This document shows, piece by piece, positions 31,915-42,858 of a stretch of DNA of 64,000 nucleotides; within the stretch, counting starts at the first letter, position 1; every line of letters starts with the position of its first letter. The notes beneath the pieces are model-generated. The model worked only from the letters and a program-made list of their open reading frames with translations. It searched no databases and was not told the DNA's origin. Both the position numbers and the translations under genes were made by a program. Source of the stretch: Argyresthia goedartella (Eukaryota; Arthropoda; Insecta; Lepidoptera; Argyresthiidae); assembly GCA_949825045.1 (NCBI GenBank), contig OX463810.1, positions 37,830,201-37,894,200 on the forward strand, in the 5' to 3' direction.

Positions 31915-32961
31915 ATGTTTAGGAAACCAGCAGCTGCGTACCCTGACCATCGCTCCTCAACCACATTTGAAAACTTTATTAGTACTTTTACCATTTCTGA
32001 AGGATTGCTTGTCCAATTGATTAAGAATCTCGATACGAATAAGGGTGCTGGGAACGACGGTATTCTACCAAACTTTATTAGGAGATGTATAAAATCAATG
32101 GCGATACCCCTTGGTATTATATTTAACAAATCTATCCGTGAGGCTACTTTTCCTTCAAAATGGAAACAAGCTTACATTGAACCGGTACACAAAAAGAATT
32201 CCAGATTGGACCTGGAGAATTACCGACCAATTTCTATCTTAAACACGTTCGGTAAAGTGCTAGAGAAAATTGTATTTGAACATATTTATCCTGTAGTGAT
32301 GCAAGGCATCCCAGAAGAACAACACGGTTTTCTCAGAGGTCGATCAACCACGTCCAACCTGTCCATTTTCACCAGTGACGTCCTCCGAGGGATGAATTCT
32401 CATGGACAGGTCCATGCAGTGTACACCGATTTTGAAAAAGCCTTTGATCGTGTGGATCACGTGATCCGTAAGCTTCACGCACTGGTCATACGCGGGGACT
32501 TGCTGCGATGGACTGACTCCTATATATCCAACCGTCGACAGGCCGTGGTTATAGGTGGATTTCGGTCTGATTACATAAAAGTACCCTCTGGTGTCCCTCA
32601 GGGTTCTCTGTTAGGACCCCTACTCTATGCAGCATACCTGTATGACATTAAAGAGTGCTTCAAAACCTCCAAATTTCTGTTATATGCTGATAATAAGAAA
32701 ATTTATATGAACGTCCGTACCAGAAATGACTCAAATCTTCTACAAGAAGATTTAGATAGACTAACTGCCTACTATGATACAATCCGAATTGACGTCAACA
32801 TGTCAAAATGCGTACACATAACTTTTACAAGAAAGACCAATCCAATTTCTTCTGACTTTAGCCTGAATAATACAGTAATAAATAAAAGTGACACTGTGAA
32901 AGATCCAGGTATTATTCTCGACCCAAAGTTCAATTCACAGCTCACTTCGAACATATCATAA
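31915..32961 (+). pseudogene. LINE-E reverse transcriptase domain with YADN
   Basis: 348-codon frame. Motifs: NYRPISILNTFGKVLEK (about 102-118), QHGFLRGRSTT, catalytic VYTDFEKAFDRVD with Asp172, SGVPQGSLLGP, and LLYADNKKIY at 255-264. The usual second aspartate of the palm motif is Asn260, expected to abolish or cripple metal binding. After 32961 the protein continues in a different frame, so at least one indel follows. The ATG at 31915 is internal to the element's protein, not a true start. Confidence 0.82.
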
Positions 32962-33662
32962 AGAAGGCCTACCAAAACTTAGGATTCGTCTTTCGTACAT
33001 ACAGGGAATTTACGGATACCAACTGTATTAAAATTATTTATTTTGGATTTATGATTATTTGGATTATTTTTATTTTGGTTTCGGAATATTGCAGTCCAAT
33101 TTGGAATCCACATTATACCACACATGAAAATGATATTGAACACATCCAGATGAAATTCCTAAAATTCTTGGACTGGCGCACTAGAAACTCTCGAACAGAA
33201 TACCCCGCCACATGTAACCGCTATAACTTACTAACATTAAAAGATAGGCGTGTCCTGGCTGACATGTCACTCTTACACGACGTATCCAGCGGCGCACTAG
33301 ACTGGTAACAGAGATATTAACACTTGCTGCTCCGGCTAAACGCACTCGACATACTAAACTTTTCTTTGTACCCTACCGTCACAGTAATTATACGTCGAAC
33401 TGTACCTGTCATAGGCTTCCCCGTACTTTTAATAAACGTTTTTCGGACCTGGACCCATTCTGCACGTCAAAGGCTGCATTTAAACGGCAAGTTACACAAG
33501 AACTGTTGGGAGTATCACAGGTAGACTCATTTAGAATGTCACAGGAATCTGTCCCATGTCAACCCTCCCTATATGCAAACATTTATTTTTGCGCGCGCTT
33601 TTTTATTAAGTATAGTCATTTATCTATTTTGTTTTTGTCCACTCCATTGCACCCACCGACAA

Positions 33663-33663
<1 letters not shown>

Positions 33664-33722
<59 letters not shown>
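33664..33722 (+). repeat. CA microsatellite
   Basis: About 55 bp of ACAC repeats within the LINE-E 3' UTR. It creates spurious Thr/His-repeat frames. Confidence 0.95.
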
Positions 33723-33727
<5 letters not shown>

Positions 33728-33987
33728 CACCCACCCTCGCACACAACACAAATACTTACCACATAATACAGCACACAATCACTGTTTTTCGATACATTGT
33801 TCTAGTTATTGTTGCTCTTTTAGCTCAACTTCATAACCGTCACTTAATTATTGTAAACTGTGTACATAGTGAAATCCGTAATTGGACTTATTTTAAATGT
33901 ATATTTCCGACTAGCTGTAAGAATGGCTGTGTGATTTTTGTTCATTAATAAAATAAAAAATAAAAATAAAACAAGTATAGCTTCTGA

Positions 33988-34230
33988 AGAGCTCTGTGGT
34001 CTAATGGTTTCCACGCTTGCTTCTCACATTGGAGATGCAGGTTCGAATCCTGACCAATGAGATAATTTTATCTTAAGTATCGGATATTCCGTGTTTCGGA
34101 TGACACGTTAAGCTGTAAGTCCCGGTTACTATCACTATGTGATAGTGGTCGTAAAACGGCTGTCGGAACTTGGCAACCGACATTATTTTTTTGGCTTTTC
34201 CCGAAATATATAGATATGTAGTGGATAGTA
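33988..34230 (+). repeat. SINE3 copy 1 (tRNA-derived)
   Basis: Starts GAAGAGCTCTGTGGTCTAAT, with box A TGGTCTAATGG (34003-34013) and a perfect box B GGTTCGAATCC (about 34041-34051). The body includes CGTGTTTCGGATGACACGTT. The head recurs on the minus strand at 45280-45367, and the body block recurs inverted at 34535-34560. Confidence 0.82.
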
Positions 34231-34479
34231 GTAAAACAATGTCGTTAGAAGTAACAAAAAAAAATATGATGAATAAAAAAAACTTAGCCCCCGAAATTTG
34301 AATAACCAAGTTTTCCCAGCTATTTCTTATGAATAATCGTTAGTAATGGATTGTAGTGCAATTTTATTCGTTAGTCGTAAAACAGAAAAAAAAATTGAGT
34401 CGTTTCCAAAACGATTTGTATGACTTAATTCTGATACGAAGGCCTAACGATTGTTGATACAAACGGTAGAATTGATTGA
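34231..34479. other. No gene seen
   Basis: Spacer between two convergent SINEs. Confidence 0.4.
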
Positions 34480-34670
34480 GGAAGGTTCGTAGAGGACAGT
34501 AGTGGAAGATTTTTTGATAGTCGTAAAACCTACAGTTTAACGTGTCATTCGAAACACGGAGGCACCCGAAACCAGTGCCGGTCTCGGCCAGATGTTGCTG
34601 CCCGCACAATAGTTTCCGATGTGCGAATACCGCTAGGCCACGGGCGCCAGAAACTGCCCAAAACCTACAT
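34480..34670 (-). repeat. SINE4 (tRNA-derived, different head, shared body)
   Basis: Minus strand begins GCCCGTGGCCTAGCGGTATT with a box A match (TGGCCTAGCGG) and reaches CGTGTTTCGAATGACACGTT, the same body block as SINE3. Box B is poorly preserved. Confidence 0.7.
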
Positions 34671-35077
34671 ATTGCTTTTAAAATAATAACTTTGATTAAC
34701 TGTGAAAGCATGGAAAAATAGGTACTTACCTAACTAAAAATACCTACTTATTATTTACTTAATCAATAGAGTTAACAAATTGCGTAGAGTTCCAGTGAAC
34801 TATAGACATGAAATTATTGGCTCAACACCTTCCGCAGGCTGAAATGATAGGTACACAAATTTTGTTCACATTAAATTCCCGAAATAGCAAAGAAGGGAGG
34901 AGAGGAACTGTGCGGTTTCAGCACGTTCTGGGCTGATTTATATACATAATGCGGCTTTACGCAGCCCGGCAAACAAAAACGCGGGGGGGGGGGGGGAGCC
35001 GCAGCATGAAACCCGTCACGCGAAAAGCAGCGCGGAAGCCGGGTGGGGCCCGCAGCGGGACCTCGCGGGTAGTCTTG
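34671..35077. other. No gene seen; poly-G run
   Basis: AT-rich part followed by a G run near 34983-34996 and a GC-rich stretch. No supported gene. Confidence 0.4.
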
Positions 35078-35320
35078 TGCCTGCTCGGTCATCAGAGAGA
35101 GCGCTCCGTACTAGTACATTTCAGTCAGTGTACTAGTACACTCTAACAGCTCTATTAGTACAATTAGGACGTTGGATCTTATGAATAAAAAAGTATGCCT
35201 GCTCGGTCATCACGTCATCAGAGAGCGCTCCGTACTAGGACATTTCAGTCAGTGTACCAGTAAGATCTAACAGCTTTATTAGTACTATTATGTATGACGT
35301 AGGATCGAATAAAAAATGGA
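35078..35320 (+). repeat. Tandem duplication of ~120 bp
   Basis: Two successive copies share TGCCTGCTCGGTCATCA, AGAGCGCTCCGTACTAG, ACATTTCAGTCAGTGTAC and TCTAACAGC. The second copy has a CGTCATCA insertion. Function unknown. Confidence 0.82.
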
Positions 35321-35849
35321 GCTATTAGGTTAACCTTTCTTTTCGTGCAGATCAGAAACTTGAAGAATATTATACTCTGATATTATTAACATATTTATAC
35401 AATTCTATGTGTTTGTTTGCAAAGCAGAAATAAAAAGTTAAATAATATTTGATTTCCCTTCATACTTAAACAGGCTTAGGACTGTCATTCTAGTCAAGAT
35501 GTGTATGCCGTGTCTGTGTCTGCGAGAGCGAGTCGGCATGGCTCAATGCCTCCCGCCCGCCCGCGCCGCCGCTCTCTCGGAGCGATGTCCGAATAGTCCT
35601 CATAGACCGAATGTCCGATTAGCGGGGGAAACGTTTCTTTTCGTTCATTGCACAGTAACGTTTCCTATTAGTACTTCGTACATGACCGACACAAGACTAC
35701 TCGCGGGTTAAGACAGACCGACGACGACGACTGATGACAGGACGCGCGCCGCAGAGTTATTATATCCATTGGCGCCATAATGACCAGTCACACCGAGCGC
35801 GGAGCGCAGGCGCGCCGCGCGGCTCCCGGCCCCACGTTTGGTGTGACGG
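35321..35849. promoter_or_regulatory. GC- and CpG-rich patch, possible promoter
   Basis: Local base composition rises sharply around 35510-35620 and 35790-35845 (CCCGCCCGCCCGCGCCGCC, GCGCAGGCGCGCCGCGCGG). In an AT-rich genome this could mark a promoter or CpG cluster, but no downstream exon is identified. Confidence 0.3.
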
Positions 35850-35990
35850 AGGAATAGAAATACTCACTCTGTGAAAATTTCAACTCTCTACCTATTATGG
35901 TTCATAAGATAGAGCCCGCTGACGGACGGACGGACAGATGGAAAGCAGAGGTTTAGTAAATGTCCCGTTTGGCACTCTTCGGAACCCTTA
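35850..35990 (+). repeat. SINE2a 3' fragment
   Basis: Matches the family from AGAAATAC through GTGAAAATTTCAACTCTCTA and GACGGACGGACGGACAG to the terminal CGGAACCC. Confidence 0.75.
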
Positions 35991-36133
35991 AAACTCCAGC
36001 CAGGATTACACCTAGTCTGGTCAAATGGCCGGCATACCAGAGGGCACGCTTTTTGAGGGGGGAGGGGGGAGTCACCTGTTCATGTGAGAGGGGAGGAGTG
36101 TCAATAGAATCGACCGATTAATGCAACCTTTAG

Positions 36134-36544
36134 TCAATAAAGGAAGTTTGGACAGGGGAGGATATGTGATGGGAGAGCATAAAAAAATCTCCATGTTTCC
36201 TGATCTTCTGTTTCATGTGTTGTTGGTTGATTTTCTGGGTTCTGTTCTGCTCTGTTGTCCGAAGAGCTTTCAGTTTCGCTGTCTGTCTGTTTTCGGTACC
36301 TGGTATATTTGGAATGAGGCGACACTAGCTTCATCCCTATTGTGTGCTATTGCCATCCAGTAGCTAGGATTCTGTCCGTATATTTAATATCGTGTTTAAG
36401 GGATTCTTCCCAGATGTATTTGGGTCGAACAACTTTCTTCTTACTAGTTTCGTAGTTCAGGGCGATGGGCCATTTGGGAAAAAGGGTCCATTGTCCCTCG
36501 GAGCACCCGGGGCACGTCCGCCCGTGTCCGCGGCCCCAAGCCAA
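36134..36544 (-). CDS. Unknown open frame with one in-frame TAG
   Basis: On the minus strand about 137 codons are open except for a TAG near 36346. Residues before it include RPKYIWEESLKHDI, which resembles the RPxxRW-type stretch at the C-terminus of RTE-like LINEs; residues after it are acidic and polar (DSETESSSDN). It may be a LINE relic, a host exon, or chance. Confidence 0.25.
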
Positions 36545-36560
36545 CCAAATCTAACAAGCA

Positions 36561-37023
36561 AAATAGTAGTTTATGTGACAGCTACATAATGGAGGGCATT
36601 AATACTTGAGTGGGTATATGAAACGAGCCGAAGGCGAGTTTCATAATAATATCACTCGAGAGTTTTGATGCCTAATTATGTATAGTTACATACACTAGTT
36701 TATCTACACACATATCATAAGCTCTCTTTGATGTATTTAGGAACCGCATGTTCGACCGGCATTGTGGCATTGATCATTGATTTACAGTTGTTTAGCTTGT
36801 TCGGTAGTACCAACTTCATAGACAAACTAGGGGCGGCACGCAGGTGGGCGACGGCGTTCGAAATTTGAATTTCATAATTTGACAATTTTTTGTACATTAT
36901 GGTCATAATGCATCAATATTCAGGTAAGAAATGAGTTTTTATCAAGAAGTTTATCATTATGGTGGTCGTAACGTGTAGTTTTTGGATGCAGTAAAGAGGG
37001 TTTGATACGTGTGTAGATAAACT
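36561..37023 (-). repeat. MITE-P copy 4 (with cassette)
   Basis: Reverse copy. The small ORF is at 36715-36906 on the minus strand, the CTCGAG cassette lies at about 36593-36672, and inner inverted repeats TTTATCTACACACATATCAT (about 36700) and its near-complement ending ATACGTGTGTAGATAAACTA (37023) bound the ORF module. Confidence 0.85.
36715..36906 (-). CDS. MITE-P small ORF (63 aa)
   Basis: Third copy of the recurrent frame, ending AVPKYIKESL. It carries LRAAPSLSMKLVLPNKLN, slightly changed from the other copies, and still has no stop. Function unknown. Confidence 0.35.
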   Translation of the reverse strand: MTIMYKKLSNYEIQISNAVAHLRAAPSLSMKLVLPNKLNNCKSMINATMPVEHAVPKYIKESL

Positions 37024-37887
37024 AATTTATTGCATGGTATTTTCCACCGTACAAGTGTTCATAATAAATGGACGGAGAAATACATTTTCTAACCAAAGTG
37101 AAGATATTTCTTGACTGTCCACCGACTTTTCCGAAAACAAATAATTCGCACGTGGCCCCAAGTTTTAATGGGAAAACTTGTGACTTGGCACGGTGGGCGT
37201 GGGACGCGTACAATCGATGGATCCTACAACTTGGTAGGTACCTTAAAGCAGTTATGAGACTACGAGAAATCAAAGCTCAATATTCAAATGTGGGCCCCTA
37301 GTATTTATAGCAGGCTTTACGCCCTAACTGCTACTTCAGTGCTACTACACTAAATCAGTATTCATAGTTACATGATAGATCAGTTCGTAAACTCAGATTA
37401 AATTAACCGGAAGGCTCCAAGGCGAGATCTCATCTCTATTTCCGGCATAGCATGAATGATACTCTTGTATGCGCGGCCGCAACCATCCATCCACCACCAC
37501 CGCAACCCGTCTTCCAAGTAATTTAATATACTTAATGTGCGATTCGCCCAATTAGGCGGTATTAAAGAGGACTAAACTCGTGAACACTTTGGGCGTTAAT
37601 TGCTAAGAAACTTGGACCATTTGCGATGGAAATTCGAATAGAACTCTCTTGACTTTGCAAACTATAGGAATTTCAAGTTTCAGAACTAGACTTTCGCGAA
37701 AATCGTAGAGAAGGTGAATCAAAGAATCGCTAATCAAATGGCAATGAAGAGTGATCTCCCTACATAGACGAAGTCAGTCTTTAGCCCACGGTACCACATT
37801 TCAGAGTAAAACTGACGTGGAACCATAACTGATCTGATATAAACTATTGATCAATTTGCTTATAAAATTTTAAAATATGTAATTTTT
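37024..37887. other. No gene seen
   Basis: Overlapping 77-83 codon frames on both strands near 37022-37301 lack support and are probably chance. Confidence 0.45.
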
Positions 37888-38228
37888 AGGGTTTCATACC
37901 TAAAAAGAAAAAAGGAACCCTTATAGTATCACTTCGTTGTCCGCCTTCCGTCTGTCTGTCAATACCTATTTTCTGAGGAACGCGTGGAGGTATCAAGTTA
38001 AAATATATTGAGTACTCAAGTCCGTAAGTAATTTTGCTGAATTTGCTTGACACTCGCAAGTTGCAAGGGAATCAAAACCTACAGGATACTTTCATGAAAT
38101 TTGACACGAAGCAAGGCCACAAGTAAAGGAATAAATCTGAAACTGTAAATTTGTAGTACCTTCACAAAAAAATGCTATTTGTGCGGAACCCTCAGTGCGC
38201 GAGTCCAACTCGCACTTGGCCGGTTTTT
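37888..38228 (-). repeat. SINE2b reference copy
   Basis: Full-length-looking reverse copy. On the minus strand it starts ACCGGCCAAGTGCGAGTTGG, passes GCGCACTGAGGGTTCC, AAATTTCATG and GATACCTCCACGCGTTCC, and ends GTATGAAACCCTAAAA. No reading frame. Confidence 0.75.
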
Positions 38229-39321
38229 ATTTAAATTTAGTTTACCTGAAATAACAGTTCAATGTATAGATAGATTTGGGATTAACAATATGTTTATTGT
38301 ACCTATAGTAAATCTAATTAAAGTGGTTGACATAAACCACAAAACACAATAGGCACACACATACCACACACATATACACACATATAAACACAACCATTAT
38401 TACTCTATTTACACGACACACAAATACATTATTAATTTATTAATTGATTTTTACTATTAGCTAGCCTAATTATCACTTGTAACCAAAAACTATGGACCGG
38501 TGTTTTTACACAGATATTGATATACTTAAAAGAAGGCCCGAGTTGTTATTGTAGGCGATGTAATAATTTGGTTACTGCAATAAACATGAAATCCAACAGG
38601 AATTGAGTTCATCTGACCGCAGGGCGCCGAATATTACGATACATTTCGCTTCTTGCAGAGTAATACAGTAGCACTGCTATAGGAAGGAATGCAAATTTAT
38701 CCATTATCACGTTATCGCGCCGTCATCAGCTGCAAGCTTGATTACACACTCGGCCGGAGGTAACTTTTCAGATTTGATGCAAAGTTGGACGTATTTCACA
38801 TACGTTACAAGCGACTACATGAGGCTTTCCGTCCGCTTGCATTGAGGCTTCTACCAACATCACTGTACAGTTGCTGCGGTCAAAAAGCGTCTTTATAACT
38901 GCGTAATAAGGTTATGGTCAAGCGCAGAGTTATGTTGGCCGATGTGCCAGTTTCATTTGACGTCGCCAAAGTTTTTAATTTCACTCTCAAAGTTGCGTAC
39001 AGTAGGTGCCAATATGCAATTAACCCTTTGTGTCCACATTGGAGGGGAGTTTGGGATCTTTCCCCATTTTAAAGCAGTTTTTGATTAAAATGGCAGTTAA
39101 TCGATATGGATAGCTTAAAAGCTTCATATCCCTGACGTAAATCAGTTTTCATTAACGATATCGCCCGAATGCTGACACTTTATTCAAAACTTTAGCTGCA
39201 TGTTTAGCTCAACTTACCGTGTATTGAAATAAAGTGTGATTGTAAGTTTGCTGAATATTGTGGAGCAAACCAGAGCCTCCAGTTTATCCAGTATATCCAG
39301 ACTCCAATATTTATCAATGGC
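38229..39321. other. No gene seen; CA-rich stretch
   Basis: A degenerate CACACATA-rich stretch lies at 38335-38425. Otherwise mixed sequence without a supported gene. Confidence 0.45.
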
Positions 39322-40085
39322 TAGTATTTAATCGCACATCAAAAATACTGATTTGCACAGCAAAAAAGGATCAGGAAAAACACTTTTTAAGTTTTTAAAT
39401 ATTTTATCTACACACGTATCATTCATCTCTTTACTGCGTACAAAAACCGCACGTTACGATCAGCATAATGTTAAACTACTTGGTAAAAACTCATTTCTTA
39501 TCTGAAAAATTACACATTATGACCATAATGTGTAGTTTTTCTGCATATTATGACATTCAAATTTTGAACGCCGACGCCTGCCTGCGAGCCGCCCCTAGTT
39601 TGTCTGAAAGTTTATGAAGTTGGTACTGACATTCAAATTTCGAACTCCGACGCCCGCCTGCGTGAAGTTGGTACTACAGAACAAGCTTAACAACTGCAGA
39701 GCCACAATGTCGGTCAAACATGCGGTTCCTGTACACATCAAAGAGAGCTTATGATATGTGTGTAGATAAACTAGTGTATGTAACTATACATAATTAGGCA
39801 TTAAAACTCTCGAGTGATATTATTATGAAACTCGCCTTCGGCTCGTGTCATAAACCCACTCTCGAGTATTAATGCCCTCCATTATGTACCAGTCACATAA
39901 ACTACTATTATGTGTAGTCAAGTTTATGTTTTAAGTATTTTTGTTGTTCTTACATATTCAGTCTAACAAGAAGGACAAAGAGAGGGCTTCGCTTCGCTCT
40001 CCCCCTTACCCTTCACCTAAGCTACCGCAGCATTTTGCCCTGATATTTCCTGTGCAAATCAGTATTTTTGATGTGCAGTATTGCA
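39322..40085 (+). mobile_element. TIR-2 element copy 2, holding MITE-P
   Basis: Ends are inverted: GCACATCAAAAATACTGATT (about 39334-39353) against AATCAGTATTTTTGATGTGC (about 40058-40077). A MITE-P copy at 39403-39905 interrupts it. The internal GGCTTCGCTTCGCTC and CACCTAAGCTACCGCAGC blocks define the family and show what is missing in copy 1. Confidence 0.82.
39403..39905 (+). repeat. MITE-P copy 5 (with cassette)
   Basis: Forward copy within TIR-2. The ORF module carries a partial duplication (GACATTCAAATTT near 39550 and 39630) and an apparent 12-base in-frame deletion relative to copy 1 near 39703, so the small frame is shorter. It keeps the KESL ending and the CTCGAG cassette. Confidence 0.82.
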
Positions 40086-40738
40086 GTATATAAAGTGTGT
40101 ATTTCCCTTTATCAATGGGTGATCAGAAGGCAATCCCGGTTATTAAAAACGATGAATTGATTTAATTTAACAAAAAAGTTTTATATTTTTCAGAAAATAA
40201 TAAATCGATACGACAATCTATTCAACGAATCGATTAACTTTTGACAGCTCAAATGCCTAACATTTTGGACAACCGCAAAGAAATATAGTGTTTATCAAGT
40301 ACTTGCTTATCAGTTACTATTGACGTTTCTTTATTGCGTGCATCAGAGCTGATGCAAGACTTAATTATGTCATGATTGTATTCTGTTCATCTCTGAAAGC
40401 CCTCACAAATCATCACCCAAAATATTCTATATTTCATGCATTGGTTGGTAGTGGCATAGATCAGAGCTATCAACCACAGATGAACGTATTGTGACCAATT
40501 TCCAGCTAACATTAGCCCCGAACGGCGACGCGGACTCTCCAGCTAACAACCAAACAAGTTTCATCCGACAGAACATGTCATAGTGCAACGAAGTACAATA
40601 CAGTACCTCAGCTGACAAGGGATTTCCTACTTGCATTTTGGGCATCAACAGTTGCAGTTTTGGAAATAATTCAAAGGATAATATTAGGTCCTTACATATG
40701 AAATTGGCGTTTTGCATGGGAGGAACATAGTCTTTTTT
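40086..40738. other. No gene seen
   Basis: A 96-codon minus-strand frame (40427-40717) has no family signature or splice support. Confidence 0.4.
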
Positions 40739-41440
40739 TTTTAAATATAATACATTTATTTAATCAAAGTATGTACCATTGCTATCTATACACTTTTGCC
40801 AGCTCACAGGTAGTTCTTCGAACCCTTTACTAAAAAAAACATTCGGACGGGAATCAATAAAATCTTTGAAGGCGGTTTGGACTGCCCCATCGGATTTGAA
40901 TTTTTTCCCTTTCAAGAAGTTATCCAAATTTCGAAAAAAATGGTAATCTGTTGGAGCATGGTCCGGAGAGTACGGTGGATGGCTTAGACATTCCAATTGA
41001 AGCTCCTCTAATATGGTAGCCTGTTGTGCAGTGTGTGGTCTAGCTTTATCATGAAGCAGCAGTGGCCTAGAGCGATTGACCAGCCTCGGTTGTTTAGCAG
41101 CTAGCTTTTCCATCATGATTTGCAGTTGCTGACAATAGACATCGTAATCGTCTGGCCAGATTTAAGAAAGCTGTAATGAACGACACCAGCACTAGTCCAC
41201 CAAACGCTCACAAGTAACTTTTTTGGAGAAAATTTTCGCTTGGGGCATGGTTTGGCTGGTTCGGCAGGGTTCAGCCATTGCGATGAGAGCTTCCGATTAT
41301 CGTACAGGATCCACTTTTCATCACAGTTACAATCAAAAACTTATGAAGCTGAAGTTTTGCAGTTAGGTAGTCAATGACCAAGTGATTTTTCAAATATTTC
41401 GGGCGGAGGGAACTTTGTTTGGATATAAATTAAAGACATT
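40739..41440 (-). pseudogene. Mariner transposase relic
   Basis: Minus-strand remains of a mariner-family transposase. The open part (40760-41116, 118 codons) has LLHDKARPHTA and PYSPDHAPTDYHFF, matching the second and third catalytic blocks of the DD34D type, with Lys where the family has Asn after the catalytic Asp. Upstream (about 41120-41300) WLNPAEPAKPCPKRKFSPKK and WWTSAGVVHY are readable in another frame, so there is at least one shift. No N-terminal DNA-binding region or inverted ends found. Confidence 0.85.
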
Positions 41441-42858
41441 AGCTGGTAGGTAGATAATAGATGTAATATGTCAGTTCAGTAAAGTTTTAATAGAAATGCG
41501 CTTCCAAAAGGGAGAAAAGGGGGGTTAGAATTAAAAGATTGTAAGGACTTGCAAGTTTTACACGACTTTGCGCGAGCGAAGCCGCGGCCACCTGCTAGTG
41601 TACAAAAATCATAAGATTGCAATACCTACCTCGGTCGAAACCCGACCAATTAAAAGCGACACTCCAACAACACTTAAGGCTCAAGATCACACAAAACCAC
41701 AAAAAAAAAATATAAAATTGTTTCCACTACACTCATAGGTCTCAAAGAAATAAAGGTTATTCACAAAGAGGTAATCTAGTTTAAATAATATGTCGTTACG
41801 CGATTGGATTAATTTTCCTCCATTGTAAAAAATCCTGAACATAGTCTATGTTATAAAGGAGAAACAATATTTTTAATATACAATAACTGATATTGCTCAT
41901 TATTTTTAGACCTAAATTTTCCTCTTTTAGAGCTCCGTATTAATCCTTAAATTTTATCACTTAGCTTATTTCCATTTTTAAGTAAATTCGAAAAAAGCAC
42001 CTAATTTTGAACCTCTCCGGGCGGCCCGATGCTATTCCGCGCCGCCCTCTACCCCGCCAGTTCCGCTACCCCGCCAGAAGTCGACGGGCGAATGCGGCGC
42101 CCCTCACCTCAACAGCTAGAACTGGGCCTTAAGACTTATAAGGCAGCAGAACTTTAGCTGGCCACACTTATTCACCACAGCCCGGATTCACAACTGCCAA
42201 CTGAAAGTGCACTCAAACACATGCTGTCTCTGTCTCTCAGTAGGGGTTACTTTTCTAATTCCGATTGATCTATGTTTCAAATGCGATGAAATTTTCTAGA
42301 TGTCAGAATTAAATGATAAGACTACACTTTAATTCCTCGATCTAACATCCGTCTATGCGTTTAATCATAATCTGCATGCTTCAAGGCAATGGTAACCAAT
42401 GATCGGAATAGTTAGTATAATTTAAGGCTCTACATCGTCCGTGCAAAGGTCCCCGTTACTCCAGGCGGAAAGACCCGCAGTGTGAGAGGGACGGAATCGG
42501 GAAAAAATGAAAAAAGTAGCGCTAAGCCACAGAAAAATTGTTTAAAAATAAACTACGCTATTTTTAAAATAGTTTTTAAGGAGATTTTGCGAATACATAA
42601 TATCTACATTTTGAACGCAGTTCCACAATGAAATTAGTTAGGATTTCAGAACTACAGGAAAAATTAAAACAATTTAGCGGTGTTTTCGTAATTAAATTCT
42701 ATCGAGAAAATTTCATCCAATCGCGTTTCCCTTTAGTGAAAATCTTAATCAAATACTCAATAAACGTTAACCCAAAAATCAAAACTGTAGATGACTTCAC
42801 GGTGGAGTAAATGGATTCGAAAAAAACCCCATTTTTTTCGTATCACCTTAATGGAATT
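41441..42858. other. No gene seen
   Basis: Includes a GC-rich patch at about 42010-42110 and a 60-codon frame at 42628-42810 without support. Confidence 0.45.

Larger units (their letters stand above)
31190..33970 (+). mobile_element. LINE-E, 5'-truncated non-LTR retrotransposon
   Basis: Begins in the linker before the RT (31197-31454) and continues through the RT (31915-32961), a C-terminal region in another frame (33051-33480), a 3' UTR containing a CA repeat, and an A-rich AATAAAATAAAAAATAAAA tail near 33945-33970. An unrelated block of about 260 bp (31445-31705) interrupts the linker. The endonuclease is absent. R1/Jockey side is likely from the RT motifs, unproven. Confidence 0.8.

Noticed and set aside
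33506..33836. Thr/His-repeat proteins
   Set aside because: Artefact of reading the CA microsatellite in different frames.
33995..34060. Possible functional tRNA gene
   Set aside because: Box A and B are good, but the sequence continues into a repeat body shared with other loci and the acceptor ends do not pair, so a SINE is preferred.
34871..35146. Pro-rich and Arg-rich opposing frames
   Set aside because: Created by the poly-G/poly-C tract and GC-rich sequence; no supporting signals.
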